Assembly (NCBI GenBank): GCA_963765875.1
Contig: CAVXYK010000010.1
Span: 62,001-126,000 of the forward strand
Source of the DNA: JAWKOK01 sp963765875
Lineage (GTDB): Bacteria; Chloroflexota; Anaerolineae; Caldilineales; Caldilineaceae
DNA: 64,000 nucleotides
Reading direction: 5' to 3'
Both the position numbers and the translations under genes were made by a program. The notes beneath the pieces are model-generated. The model saw only the letters and a list, made by a program, of their open reading frames with translations. It did no database searches and was not told where the DNA came from. This document shows, one piece after another, positions 17,017 to 26,787 of the stretch (position 1 is its first letter; every line of letters starts with the position of its first letter).

Positions 17017-19299
17017 GTGGAAGCCAAGATTGAGGCAATTGCAGAGGAAATCGCTTCCCATCGCGAAACCGACGATCCTCAGCCCATGCAAGAGGTGCTG
17101 AATACGGCACAGCATGAGCCGGGCGAAATGATACGCGTTGCGGTGCCCAAGGCCGTGGATCCTTCACCGACGCCTCAAGGAGCGGATCTACATGATCCGT
17201 CGCTCTATTTCAACCAGGAATTGAGCTGGATTGACTTCAATTGGCGCGTGCTTGCACTGGCCATGGACGAACGAACGCCATTGCTTGAGCGGGTGCGCTT
17301 TGTTGCAATTGCCGCCAATAATCTGGATGAATTCACCGAAAAGCGTATTGGCGGCCTGAAGCGTCAGGAGGCGGCCGGTGTCACCAAATTGACGTCAGAT
17401 GGGCGTACGCCGTCACAGCAGTTGGTCGAACTTCGCCAGGCGCTGCTTGACATGCATGCGACCATGACGGGACTCTGGAAAACGGAATTGCGCCCTGCAT
17501 TACGAAGTCAGGTCGGCGTCGATATCTGTGACTACAAAGATCTGACACCTGATCAGCGCAACTGGGCCCACGAATATTTCCAGCGAGAGATCTATCCGAT
17601 TTTGACGCCGCTGGCCGTCGATCCCGGCCATCCTTTTCCATTCATCTCCAATCTTAGCCTCTCCGTGGCGATCATTCTACGTCGGCAGGCGGGCGGCTCG
17701 ACCCATTTCATTCGCCTGAAGATTCCGGTGGCGCGTTGGGTAGAGCTACCGGTTGATCTGTCCGAAGAAGGCGAGATTGGTTCGGATTTGCCGGTTCAAT
17801 CCCTGCTGCCCGTTGAGCAGTTGATCATTCGCCATGTCGATGAACTGTTCCCCGGTATGGATGTGATCAGCGCCCACACGTTTCGTATCACGCGCAATGC
17901 TGATGTGAGCCGCGACGAGGAAGAAGCCGATGATCTGATTGAGATGATCTCTGCAGAGCTGCGCGAGCGCCGTTTTGCCCCTGTGGTGCGGCTCGAAGTG
18001 GCCAAGGAGATGCCGGAACAGGATCAGCGCCTTCTGCGCCGCGAACTCGGGCTTCAGTTGGATGACGTCTATGAGGTCGATGGGCTACTCGATCTGACGG
18101 ACTGTTTCCAGATTGCAGACTTGAAATTCCCTGAATACAAGTATGCGCCCTGGGAACCCGTCGTCCCCTATCGGTTGGCTCACGAAGGGGAGACCAAAGA
18201 AACATCCGATATCTTTGCCATCATCCGGCAGGGGGATCTGCTGGTGCATCATCCCTACGATTCCTTTGCGGCCACCACCGCTCGGCTGGTCCAAGAAGCT
18301 GCTCACGACCCCAACGTGTTGGCCATCAAGCAGACGCTCTACCGCACATCGGATGAATCGCCGATCATCAAGGCGCTGATTCATGCAGCCGAGAATGGCA
18401 AGCAAGTCGCGGTTTTGGTGGAAGTAAAGGCTCGCTTTGATGAGGCCAACAACATTGAATGGGGGCGCAAACTTGAGAACGCAGGCGTTCATGTCAACTA
18501 TGGACTGGTCGGGCTAAAGACCCATACCAAGGCCACCCTGGTCGTGCGGCGAGAGCGTGATGGGCTGCGCACCTATTGTCACATCGGCACGGGCAACTAC
18601 AACTCGAAGACGGCACGACTCTACACCGATCTGGGCCTCTTTACAACCGATTTAGCCATCGGACGCGATATCGTCAACCTGTTTCATTTCTTGACCGGGT
18701 ATGCACCGGATCAGACGTACGATCGAGTTCTGGTTGCGCCCAACTACATGCGTTCTCGCTTTAACGATCTGGTGGATCAGGAGATTGCTTTCCAGCAGGA
18801 GTACGGCACCGGACGCATCGTCGCCAAGATGAATGCCATTGACGATCCAAAAATGATTCGTCGACTCTATCGCGCGTCACAGTCAGGCGTACAGATCGAT
18901 CTGATATTGCGCGGCCACTGTTGCCTACGTCCCGGATTACCGGGGTATTCCGACAACATTCGCGTGATCAGCATTCTAGGCCGTTTTCTGGAGCACGATC
19001 GTACCTATTATTTCCACAATAATGGTGATCCGCTTGTCTTTTTCGGCAGTGCGGATTGGCGTACACGCAATCTCAAGAGCCGGGTGGAACTGATCACACC
19101 TGTGACGGACCCACGCTTGAAAGAACGTCTGATCGATATGTTAGAGTTGGCGATGACTGATCAGCGGCTCGCCTGGGATCTTGACGCCGATGGGCAATAT
19201 CGGCTGCGCTCTCCGGCTGAGGATACGAAGGAGGGAGATTTCCATCAGACCTTGATGAAGCAAGCACGCAAGCGAGCGAAAAAGCAGAGATTGGTCTGA
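17017..19299 (+). CDS. ppk1: Polyphosphate kinase 1
   Basis: Makes polyphosphate from ATP reversibly. 760 residues. N-terminal domain LSWIDFNWRVLALAMDE...NNLDEF, the family hallmark; catalytic autophosphorylated His at about 522 in CHIGTGNYNSKTARLYTDLG; second active-site His in GRFLEHDRTYYF; ATP-site Arg/Lys in VLAIKQTLYRTSDESPII. The start is GTG with a strong GAGGAGGA ribosome site; an acidic N-terminal extension of about 65 residues precedes the usual family start. A single intact frame. Confidence 0.96.
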   Translation: MEAKIEAIAEEIASHRETDDPQPMQEVLNTAQHEPGEMIRVAVPKAVDPSPTPQGADLHDPSLYFNQELSWIDFNWRVLALAMDERTPLLERVRFVAIAANNLDEFTEKRIGGLKRQEAAGVTKLTSDGRTPSQQLVELRQALLDMHATMTGLWKTELRPALRSQVGVDICDYKDLTPDQRNWAHEYFQREIYPILTPLAVDPGHPFPFISNLSLSVAIILRRQAGGSTHFIRLKIPVARWVELPVDLSEEGEIGSDLPVQSLLPVEQLIIRHVDELFPGMDVISAHTFRITRNADVSRDEEEADDLIEMISAELRERRFAPVVRLEVAKEMPEQDQRLLRRELGLQLDDVYEVDGLLDLTDCFQIADLKFPEYKYAPWEPVVPYRLAHEGETKETSDIFAIIRQGDLLVHHPYDSFAATTARLVQEAAHDPNVLAIKQTLYRTSDESPIIKALIHAAENGKQVAVLVEVKARFDEANNIEWGRKLENAGVHVNYGLVGLKTHTKATLVVRRERDGLRTYCHIGTGNYNSKTARLYTDLGLFTTDLAIGRDIVNLFHFLTGYAPDQTYDRVLVAPNYMRSRFNDLVDQEIAFQQEYGTGRIVAKMNAIDDPKMIRRLYRASQSGVQIDLILRGHCCLRPGLPGYSDNIRVISILGRFLEHDRTYYFHNNGDPLVFFGSADWRTRNLKSRVELITPVTDPRLKERLIDMLELAMTDQRLAWDLDADGQYRLRSPAEDTKEGDFHQTLMKQARKRAKKQRLV

Positions 19300-19403
19300 G
19301 TGGATTTTTCTTGTTGAGGTCTGCTGATGACAAGTGTAATCAGAGGGTTCATCGATTATCTACTCGCCTGAATTATTGTAGGCCGTCCTGTACTCATGAC
19401 AAC

Positions 19404-19504
19404 CCAATAAAAAAACAAGAGACCGGCGTTTGTGGGCGCCGGTCTCTTGCGTATTACAACAGCCCTCACACCGACTTACGTCGATGTGTCCCCCGATAAG
19501 GCTG
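19404..19504. repeat. Terminator-bearing repeat, copy 1
   Basis: A unit of about 100 bp: CCAATAAAAAAACAAG, stem GACCGGCG/CGCCGGTC, then CACACCGAC/GTCGATGTG. It recurs almost unchanged at 19696-19798. Read on the minus strand the first stem is followed by CTTGTTTTTTT, so it can terminate transcription of the phytase-like gene. Confidence 0.75.
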
Positions 19505-19695
19505 TCTGCCTAATACTATCATGATTAGCTAGATCATGCAAGTAGGAAACTGTGAGAAAACAGGGCAATCGTGTGTAAGTTCAAGGGCACGACCCCGTTG
19601 CGACAGGGGAAAACCCGTCGCTGCCAGTAGCTGGATTCCATCCGTTGCGAGCAATCTAGACGCGATTGCCCTGCATGAGAAAAACGCGCAACTTG
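19505..19695. other. Spacer between the two terminator repeats with its own inverted repeat
   Basis: No gene seen. CAGGGCAATCG (about 19561) and CGATTGCCCTG (about 19664) could pair over a 90-base loop that contains GGGGAAAACCCG. It may be a structured RNA between two terminators, but I cannot match it to a known family. Confidence 0.3.
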
Positions 19696-19798
19696 CCAAT
19701 AAAAAAAACAAAAGACCGGCGTTTGTGGGCGCCGGTCTCTTGTCTATTACAAACAGCCCTCACACCGACTTACGTCGATGTGTCCCCCGATAAGGCTG
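19696..19798. repeat. Terminator-bearing repeat, copy 2
   Basis: Same unit as 19404-19504: stem AGACCGGCG/CGCCGGTCT with an A-run on its left (a T-run on the minus strand), then CACACCGAC/GTCGATGTG and CCCCCGATAAGGCTG. It is the first terminator met by transcripts of the minus-strand phytase-like gene ending at 19947. Confidence 0.75.
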
Positions 19799-19946
19799 CA
19801 AAAAAAGTGTACCATGCGAAGATGGAAAATACAAGCCGGAAGGTGTCCGCATTCTCTACTATTTGTGTCCGGTTAGCATACGTGGAGGCCACGCAATGGT
19901 TGACACAGTCGACGAATCTGCGCAGCGCACATGGCTTGCGTCAGAC

Positions 19947-22900
19947 CTATTCGATGGCGTAGGTTGTGACCGTGCCGCTCAACTCATTGGCTACGAGCAG
20001 CAGCGGAGTCCCTGTCGAACTATCGGCTGTCGCCACAAAGGCAATGCCTTCGGGAGCCAAATCTCCGGCTGCTTCCGTTTCGGCTGAGAAGTCTCGATTG
20101 TTGAGATATTGGATGAATTGAGGCGCTGATGGATCGCTGATGTCGTAGACCATGATGCCGCCGACACGCTCTAGACCAATGAAGGCATAGGGAATCCCTT
20201 TGATTTCACCAATGGTAACGGCTTCCGGCTCCGCGCCTTTGTCATCACTGCGACCGTCCACCGAATCGTTTTCGCCGCTGGAATTGAAGCCTTCGGGCAG
20301 CAACTCGGCTGTGATTTTAGCAATCTGGTCACCACTATCGTAGATGAGGTTTCCCTCTGCATCCCAGATCGAGAATGAGCGCCCGCCATAAGCAAATATC
20401 TCTTCGAACAGGCCATCACCGTCACTGTCGCCGCTGGCCGTTGTTGTCTTCAGTCGGCCAAGGTTCTCCGCTTGTTGCAGTTCAACTGCGTTGGGAAAGG
20501 CGGCCAGATCGAGCACCAGGTCGGCGACGCGAGTTTCCTCACCGTATCCGTCGTAGTCACGGGCATCGCCCTCGTTTGCAGTGACCAGATAGACTTGACC
20601 GTCGACCTCGTAGGCGGCGATGGCGTCCGGTTGGTACATGCCCCGTACCGGCCACGGTCGAATACGAATGGCATCATCTTTGTCGCTGGCATCCAAACCG
20701 TTGCCGGCCAAAGAGATCAGACCAAGTACGACCGGGACCGGGTCGGGGTTCTCATCCAACAGGCCGGTGGCCGGATCAAATGTACCGGTGAGGCCGAAAT
20801 CATTGTCGTTGATCACGGCAAGCGTCTGATCGTCAATCAGGGCCAGTCCTTCCGGCTTATCACCCATGGTGTAACCGAGTGCCGATAGGTCGGCAAAAAG
20901 TTGCTTCTCCACGGGACGGATGCCGGCCAGGGCCAGGCCTAATTCACTCTGTAGTTCCAACCCGCCGTTTGCGCCCGCGGGTAGGTCTTGGCGGCCATGG
21001 ATATTGGTGGCATTGTTCAGGTAAATCCTGTAGATGTAGGTCCGGGCACCATCGCCAATGGCCGAGTCGCGTTCGATCACGATCATGGAGCCGTCGTCTA
21101 GCGCCACTGCACCGCTGATCTTGTCAACGCCGTCGCCATCGATCGGATAGAGGTACTGGCCAACTGTTTCGCCACTCGCTGTATCAAAGGCCAGAATCCG
21201 TGTGTACGTCGAGGCTTTTGAATTGGCCTCATTGCCGGCATCGGGATTGTCGATGGGGCTCTGGATGAAGGCGTAGAGCAAGCCATCGTGCAGGGTTACG
21301 GCTTCAAAGCCGCGATCGGCGCGGCGCTGGGCGAAGACTGCCGGCAACGCTTGCTTGCCCGCGCCGGCATCAACTTCGGCGTTCTTATCATCAGGACCTT
21401 CAGGAATGAAGCGATCGATCAGTGCGCCGCCGCCATCGAAATGATAGATGGCCGGCCGATATTCATCGACCATCCAGTAGGTCCCGTCATCTGCAACAAC
21501 AATGCCCTCCATATCTGCGCCGTAGGGATCCTGCGCCAGCGGGTTGCCAAGGAGATCAACCGGGTCCTCGTCTGCGTAGGCCATTCCCTTGTCACCGGAA
21601 AGATTGGGCAGACCGGTGATGGGGCTGCCATCCTCTGCTGTCAATCCGATCTGTTCGGTGATATCCAGTTGACCGCTTTCCGGACTTAACTCGAAACGTA
21701 CCAACTGCGATTGGTAGTCCGGGAGCGGAAAGAGACGTTCGTTGGCGCCATCTTCATATCCATCTGCTCGTCTAGCGCTGGGCCCACGATCTGGATGGGT
21801 GATGAACTGAAGGTTGCCCGTCTCTGCGTCAAGGCCTTCAAAGTGGAGTCCAGAGAAGCCACCCAACAGAATCTCCTGCCCCGCTATTGTGGTTCCCAGT
21901 GGAGGCAGGTCGCTGAATTCGAACAGGTCAATGACTGCGCTTGGGCGGTTGAAATCTTTATAGCCCAACGGCACGATGTCGGTTACGTGGCTGGACGCCA
22001 GATCGACGATGGCCAGGGCATTGTTCTCTTGAAGCGTGACCCATGCCGTCTGCGAGTCAGGTGAAATGGCAATATATTCGGGTTCCAGATCCTGGGCAAC
22101 CGTTGCGCCCGGGCCGAAGATGCGAACTGCCGGATCGAGTTCGGCGTCGTTGAAGGCGCTGAAGTCAGCGGTTGTTACATTCGCCTCAGACAGCGACTCG
22201 ACACCGTCTGAGATGTCGACGATCGTGATTGAACCTTCGGGATCGACGCTGTAGTCGTCACTCGGCTCGCCCTCGTTTGCGGTCAGGACCTTGGTTCCGT
22301 CAGGCGTGAAGGTGACCATGTCGGGCAATGCGCCGGCTTCGACACTGGCGATGAAGCCGCCGTCCATGTCGAAAAAGACGATGCTGCCGTTGGCCTGCTT
22401 GTCCTCGGCCTCGGGACTTTGTGGAAGAGAAAGGATAGAAAGAAAGGAAAATAGGAGAATAGTAAGGAGGAGAAGAGGAAGATGAGGAAAAAAAAGATAT
22501 GGGAAAGGTAGGAGGTGGAGGAGAAGAAGAAAAAGGGAAAGAAAAGAGATAGGAAAAAGGGAAGAAAGGTGAAAAAAAAGGGGAAGAAGAGAAAAAAAAA
22601 AAGAAGGAGAAAGGAAAAAGGAGAAAAGAAATGAGTATGAAAGAGGGTGAAATAGTAGAAAAAGGCGTGATATAGAAGGTGACGGCGGCCTGGTCATAGA
22701 TGAACTTGTCGGGGGTCAAGTCATGATATACGTGTTGGGCGGTGAGCAGATCGGGAATGGCGACGGCATCGGGCTGGCTCCGGTGTAGGCCTGGCTCGCA
22801 CGGATGAAGGTATCGGTGGCGGCACGCTGACGTTGAAGCCAAAATCGATGCGTTCGCCGAGGACGCGATAGGTAGCGACGGATAGGCGGCGCTGGCGATG

Positions 22901-23701
22901 CGATAGCTGCCTTCTCTCTAGGGAACCGAGTGCGCGAGAAGGAGAGAAAGAAGAAGGAGAGAAAGGAAGAATAGGAAGAAAAAGAGGAAGGAAAAAAAGA
23001 CAAGAAGAGGGAAGAGGAAGGGAGAGGGAGAAGAAGGAGCAAAGAGTAAGGCAGAGAAGAGAAGAGAAGAGGAGAGCAGAAGCAAGAGAAGAGAAAGAAG
23101 AGGAGAAACGAAAGAAAGAGCGGAGAGAAGAAGAGAGACGAGAGGAGAAGAAGGAAAACAAGAGGGAAAAGGGAAGAAAGAGGAAGAGAAAGAAAGAAAA
23201 GAGAAGAAGAGGGGAGGAGAGGAGAAGAAGAAAGAAGAGGAGAAAGGAGGAAGAAAAGGAGAGAAAGGGAAAGGAAAAGAGGAAAAGGGAAAAGAGAGGA
23301 GAGGAGGGAAAAGAGGGAAAGAAAAGGGAGAGAAAAAAGAAGAAAAAGGAAAGAAGGTGAACCGCTGCGGCCAGGATGCCATTGTGGATGTCCACGCTGT
23401 TGGCCCCGCCGCCGTAAACAGTGATATCGATCTGATCGATCAATGACGGATCTGTTGGATCGCTGAAGTCGAGAATGTCGATGGTCTTGGCGCCGCCATT
23501 GACGACGAAGGCGCGCTGGGTGTCCGCATCAAAGGCGACAATTTCGGCTGCTTGCGCGTCGAAGAGGCCCGTGTCGTAGGTGCCGAGCAACCTGAGGGAA
23601 ATGGGTGGCCCCTCCTGGGCACGAATCTGCGACCCAATCCCACCAAGAATAAAGGCCGCGCTCAACAACGCAGCCAGGATCAGTCGTGATGCCTTCTCCA
23701 T
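19947..23701 (-). CDS. Secreted choice-of-anchor / esterase-like phytase-domain protein, interrupted by a 940-bp insertion
   Basis: Start ATG 23701 with AAGGAGAT ribosome site and a signal peptide (LILAALLSAAFILGGIGSQ). N-terminal beta-propeller of the choice-of-anchor I type (AEIVAFDADTQRAFVVNGG, DMVTFTPDGTKVLTANEGEP), a middle esterase-like phytase domain (GFSGLHFEGLDAETG, DRGPSARRADGYEDG, GADMEGIVVADDGTYWMVDE, DRGFEAVTLHDGLLYAF), then the propeller returns (YLVTANEGDARDYDGYGEET ... LLVANELSGTVTTYAIE). The insertion at 22420-23358 separates NGILAAAV from EAEDKQANG; removing it rejoins the frame exactly. Probably exported and involved in phosphate ester breakdown, but the activity is inferred from the domain name only. 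Confidence 0.85.
22420..23358. other. Insertion made of two polypurine tracts around a 230-base normal segment
   Basis: 22435-22675 and 22935-23355 are almost pure G/A on the plus strand, with no exact repeat period. Between them, 22690-22920 has ordinary base composition and codes on the minus strand, in mixed frames, for fragments such as YRVLGERIDFGFN and DAVAIPDLLTAQHVYHDLTP. The flanking gene is continuous when the whole block is removed. It may be a real polypurine insertion or a low-quality or chimeric stretch in the assembly. Confidence 0.7.
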
Positions 23702-23841
23702 TAAACAGATCTCCTTATGTTCTTCCCGGTGTGGCCCCGTTTCCAACACGATCGTTCGGCAACAGATTCTGTCTCTGTCGAGCCGTCATTGCTCTGACGC
23801 GAGGCCAGCGCATCCAAGTCTGATAACAGATTCCGTCCTCA

Positions 23842-23882
23842 CATAGAAAGACGACCGTCCGGGAGACAGCCGTCTTTCTATG
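23842..23882. terminator. Stem-loop, possible terminator of the minus-strand gene at 24100
   Basis: CATAGAAAGACG pairs with CGTCTTTCTATG over 12 bases. It lies between the enolase-superfamily gene and the phytase-like gene, both on the minus strand. Confidence 0.45.
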
Positions 23883-23953
23883 CGGGATAGCCGTGCAGCA
23901 TCGCATTCGCTGCTTATGTTCTAGCCTGAAGACGCTATGAAAACATGATTCTT

Positions 23954-24039
23954 GTAGGTCCGACTTGCAGTCGGACTAGATCGGTGACCTCTGAATCGGT
24001 CTGGCACGCGTACCTTGTCACGCTGCAAGCGTGACCTAC
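23954..24039. repeat. REP-like composite palindrome
   Basis: GTAGGTCCGACTTGCAGTCGG and GTCACGCTGCAAGCGTGACC are two stem-loops, enclosed by outer arms GTAGGTC/GACCTAC. Typical of REP units between convergent or tandem genes. Confidence 0.65.
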
Positions 24040-24099
24040 CAAACGCATGATCCCGTTGTGCTTATAGTTTCGTTCCTTATGATCCAGTTCCTTATTGCG

Positions 24100-25368
24100 T
24101 TAGCTCCACAGCCGATCCCAGGAACGTTCCGTGTCCCAGTAGTCGGTCGGCTGATCGAAGTAGATGGGATCGGCCGGGTTGAGGCGCTCTCGCAGCAGGT
24201 CTTCATTGACATCCTCGAAGCCCAGCCCCGGTCCCTCGGGCACTTGGATAAAGCCGTCCTGGATCAACGGTGTGGGCAATCCGGTGACCATCTCACTCCA
24301 CTTCGGGTCATCCACCGAGTGATTTTCCAGGACCAGGAAGTTCTCTGTGGCCGCGGCGCAGTGGACGTTGGCCAGCGCACAGATGGGCGTGGCTGCCATG
24401 TGCATGGCCATGGCAATGCCGTGCTCTTGGGCCAAGTCGCCGATCTTCTTGGTTTCCAGAATACCGCCGGAGCTGGCCAGATCAGGATGGATGACGCTCA
24501 CGGCTCCCTTCTCAAGCAACGGCATGAAGTCTTCCTTGAGATAGATGTCTTCTCCGGTGCAGGTCGGCGTCAAGAGCGCATCGGTCAGTCGCTTCCACTG
24601 GTCCGTCAACTGCCACGGGATCATGTCCTCAAGCCAGGCCAGCGTGAAGGGATCCAGCGCCTGGCCTAGGCGGATGCTGGCCTCGACGCCGATGTGGCCG
24701 AAATGGTCGACGGCCAGCGGGATCTCGTAGCCGATGACATCGCGGACGTCAGCGACATACTGGACGAGCGTATCGATGCCCTTGGGCGTGATCTGGGTAC
24801 CGGTGAAGGGATGCATGATCTCGCGTGATTCGATCATGTTGGGTGGTGCGCTTAGTGCGCCGGGCACGTCGGACAACAGGCCGATACCCACATCCATCTT
24901 GAGGAATTTGAAGCCCATCTCCATGCGATTCTTGAGTCGCTTGCCCATCTCGGAGCCGTTGGCGACGGTCGGCGTGTCACAGTAACAGAGGACCTCATCC
25001 CGGAACTTGCCGCCGGCCAACTGGTAGGCGGGGACGCCATAGGCTTTGCCGGCCAGATCCATGAGCGCCATCTCGATGCCGCAGACGCCGCCGGCCTGTC
25101 GGGCATGGTGGCCAAACTGCTTGATCTTACGGAAAATTTTGTCGACGTTGCAGGGGTTTTCGCCGATGATACGACTCTTGAGCAGCAGGGCATAGGTCTT
25201 GCTGGCGCCGTCGCGGACCTCACCATAGCCGGAGATGCCTTGATTGGTGTCGATGCGGATGAGCGTGCTGCGCATAGGGCCGAGTACGTTGGCAATGCGC
25301 ATGTCTGTGATGCGTAGGTCAGAAGGCTGGGAGTTGGGATTGACATTCTGTTCGACGGACGCTGTCAT
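24100..25368 (-). CDS. Mandelate racemase/muconate lactonizing enzyme family protein (enolase superfamily), paralog 1
   Basis: 422 residues. N-terminal capping domain, then a TIM barrel with lysine motif FLKMDVG, metal ligands in LAVDHFG, WLEDM and CTGEDIYL, and a late His in MHMAAT. The metal-ligand set (D, E, E) and KxD suggest a sugar-acid dehydratase or a related racemase; the substrate cannot be named. A starting ATG further inside is possible because the first 17 residues are not conserved. It stands alone, followed by REP and terminator structures. Confidence 0.9.
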   Translation of the reverse strand: MTASVEQNVNPNSQPSDLRITDMRIANVLGPMRSTLIRIDTNQGISGYGEVRDGASKTYALLLKSRIIGENPCNVDKIFRKIKQFGHHARQAGGVCGIEMALMDLAGKAYGVPAYQLAGGKFRDEVLCYCDTPTVANGSEMGKRLKNRMEMGFKFLKMDVGIGLLSDVPGALSAPPNMIESREIMHPFTGTQITPKGIDTLVQYVADVRDVIGYEIPLAVDHFGHIGVEASIRLGQALDPFTLAWLEDMIPWQLTDQWKRLTDALLTPTCTGEDIYLKEDFMPLLEKGAVSVIHPDLASSGGILETKKIGDLAQEHGIAMAMHMAATPICALANVHCAAATENFLVLENHSVDDPKWSEMVTGLPTPLIQDGFIQVPEGPGLGFEDVNEDLLRERLNPADPIYFDQPTDYWDTERSWDRLWS

Positions 25369-25418
25369 GGCTTGGTTTACTCCGGTGGTCTTGCTTTGGA
25401 TTCGCTATGTTGAACATG

Positions 25419-25832
25419 TCAAACACTGTCTTGCTGGTGCCACAAAATCAGAAAGTCTCGGGCTGTGAGGACTGTGACGTTATCGCAGAGATCGGGTGGA
25501 AAATGGCGTAGATTGCCTGTCACCAAAAATGCAGCCGCAGCAGTGGCTACCTCAAGAAACGGCAGGTCATCCGGGTCCGGTAATAGGACGGGCAAGGGCA
25601 GCGAGACAATCGCCTGTCCTTCGTGTTCGAAAAACTCAAGCAGGGACGCAATTGAGGCCTGATTGAAACCAAACTTCTTGCGCCGAAGCACAGCCGTATA
25701 TTCTTCCCGGATGCGATCATCGTAGACCAAGGTAACCTCATCCGCAAGTACCAGATCCAGTACTTGCGCCGGGGCCCCAAAAGGCGAAAGCAGTGCTGAT
25801 ACCAGTATGTTCGTGTCGACTACAGCCTTCAT
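25419..25832 (-). CDS. PIN-domain toxin (COG1569 type)
   Basis: A 137-residue PIN protein: MKAVVDTNILVSALLSPFG (catalytic D6), YDDRIREEYTAVL, LLPDPDDLPFLEVA with the central acidic pair, and VTGNLRHFP near the end, as in the putative toxin-component PIN family COG1569. It directly follows the antitoxin gene on the same strand (2-base gap). Confidence 0.9.
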   Translation of the reverse strand: MKAVVDTNILVSALLSPFGAPAQVLDLVLADEVTLVYDDRIREEYTAVLRRKKFGFNQASIASLLEFFEHEGQAIVSLPLPVLLPDPDDLPFLEVATAAAAFLVTGNLRHFPPDLCDNVTVLTARDFLILWHQQDSV

Positions 25833-25834
25833 GG

Positions 25835-26116
25835 CTAACGATCATTCCTGGCCTGGCGAATCTCAGATTCGATCTCCTCAGTTGTCAAGCGGTTAACGCT
25901 GCTCGCTGCCGCCTCTTTTCTGAGTCGAGAGACGGCCATCTGCGCTCGAGTGCGACGCAGAGCCGACAACATCTGCTCGACATCTTCACCTTCAATGCTG
26001 ACCATCAGTGCAAACGGACGTCCGTTTGAGGTTACAATCAGATCACCGTCATCCCTCAGTTGTTGCCATATCTCGCTTGCACGGGTACGCATATCGCGAA
26101 CAGAAATGAATTCCAT
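25835..26116 (-). CDS. Phd/YefM-type antitoxin
   Basis: 93 residues: MEFISVRDMRTRASEIWQQL...DDGDLIVTSNGRPFALMVSI is the Phd/YefM DNA-binding fold, followed by a charged C-terminal toxin-neutralising tail. The ATG at 26116 has GGAGGG in front; the upstream extension of the frame is not conserved. Partner of the PIN toxin downstream. Confidence 0.88.
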   Translation of the reverse strand: MEFISVRDMRTRASEIWQQLRDDGDLIVTSNGRPFALMVSIEGEDVEQMLSALRRTRAQMAVSRLRKEAAASSVNRLTTEEIESEIRQARNDR

Positions 26117-26150
26117 ATTGCCCTCCTGGTACATTAATGGACTACAAAAT

Positions 26151-26179
26151 AGTATACACTGCCATGTGTCGCGCGTCAA
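26151..26179 (-). promoter_or_regulatory. Promoter of the Phd-PIN toxin-antitoxin pair
   Basis: On the minus strand TTGACG (26179-26174), a 17-base spacer, TATACT (26156-26151), 35 bases before the start. The -35 box touches the target duplication of the MITE-like element at 26186. Confidence 0.65.
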
Positions 26180-26185
26180 TCGAAA

Positions 26186-26327
26186 TGGGTGTGTTGGCGC
26201 AAGCGCCTGCTTCGCAATTACAACGAGTTGATTACCTCAAGGCCCTCCGGGAGGAAGATGCACCAGACCTGAACTGCAAGGTGCTCCTCCCGGGGGGGAT
26301 CGTCTCTACCGATTTTGAACACACCCA
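26186..26327. mobile_element. MITE-like element, TGGGTGTG family, copy B (short form)
   Basis: 142 bp from TGGGTGTGTTGGCGC to CACACCCA. Flanked by ATCGAAA (26179-26185) and ATCGACA (26328-26334), a 7-base target duplication with one mismatch. It encodes nothing. The left third (GCGCCTGCTTCGCAA, ACGAGTTGA) matches the long forms; the rest differs. Confidence 0.72.
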
Positions 26328-26462
26328 ATCGACATGGCCTTCTCTCGGCATTGGTCTGATACAGATACTCAGATCAAGATTCGTTCTCGTTCTCGCCCAA
26401 ACCCACGAATCATTATCTGAACGTCTATAGCCCGTTTTTTTTTGATGGGCTCTTCTCGCATT

Positions 26463-26491
26463 TTGACAGATGCGCGGAAACGTTTTATATT
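26463..26491 (+). promoter_or_regulatory. Sigma70-type promoter of the Opp/Dpp-type ABC operon
   Basis: TTGACA (26463-26468), 17-base spacer, TATATT (26486-26491). It would leave a leader of about 290 bases before the ATG at 26788. The remaining bases between 26335 and 26787 show no gene and no riboswitch I recognise. Confidence 0.6.
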
Positions 26492-26787
26492 TTTGTCACC
26501 ACTTACGAAGAAAAATCGAACGCTCTTCTGTTGCCGTTTATTCGGTTGCCAGAACATGCGGCACTCATCTCTCCCGCCGCTGCAGCAACTGAATCAGAAT
26601 GTCGGTCACGCTGGATGTTAATGATGACGCCGATTGATCTGGCTCAATTGATCACCTTTAGAATCATCCCTCGAATTTCATCTGTTTTCCCCACTTCTCC
26701 AGACGGAATTTTGTCGTCGGAGAGAGTTTTTGTACCGCTTCTAGGTTCCCACAACAACCCAATTTCACAGTATGTTAGGAGAATCGT

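Noticed and set aside
19404..19798. CRISPR-like repeat pair
   Set aside because: Only two units of about 100 bp with terminator hairpins, and no cas genes.
20000..22400. Alkaline phosphatase or surface-layer protein as the identity of the long minus-strand gene
   Set aside because: The DRGPSARRADGYEDG and GADMEGIVVADDGTYW motifs fit the esterase-like phytase domain within a choice-of-anchor propeller better.
22918..23382. Ser/Phe/Leu-only proteins in the polypurine region
   Set aside because: They are only the translation of a polypyrimidine strand, not real membrane proteins.
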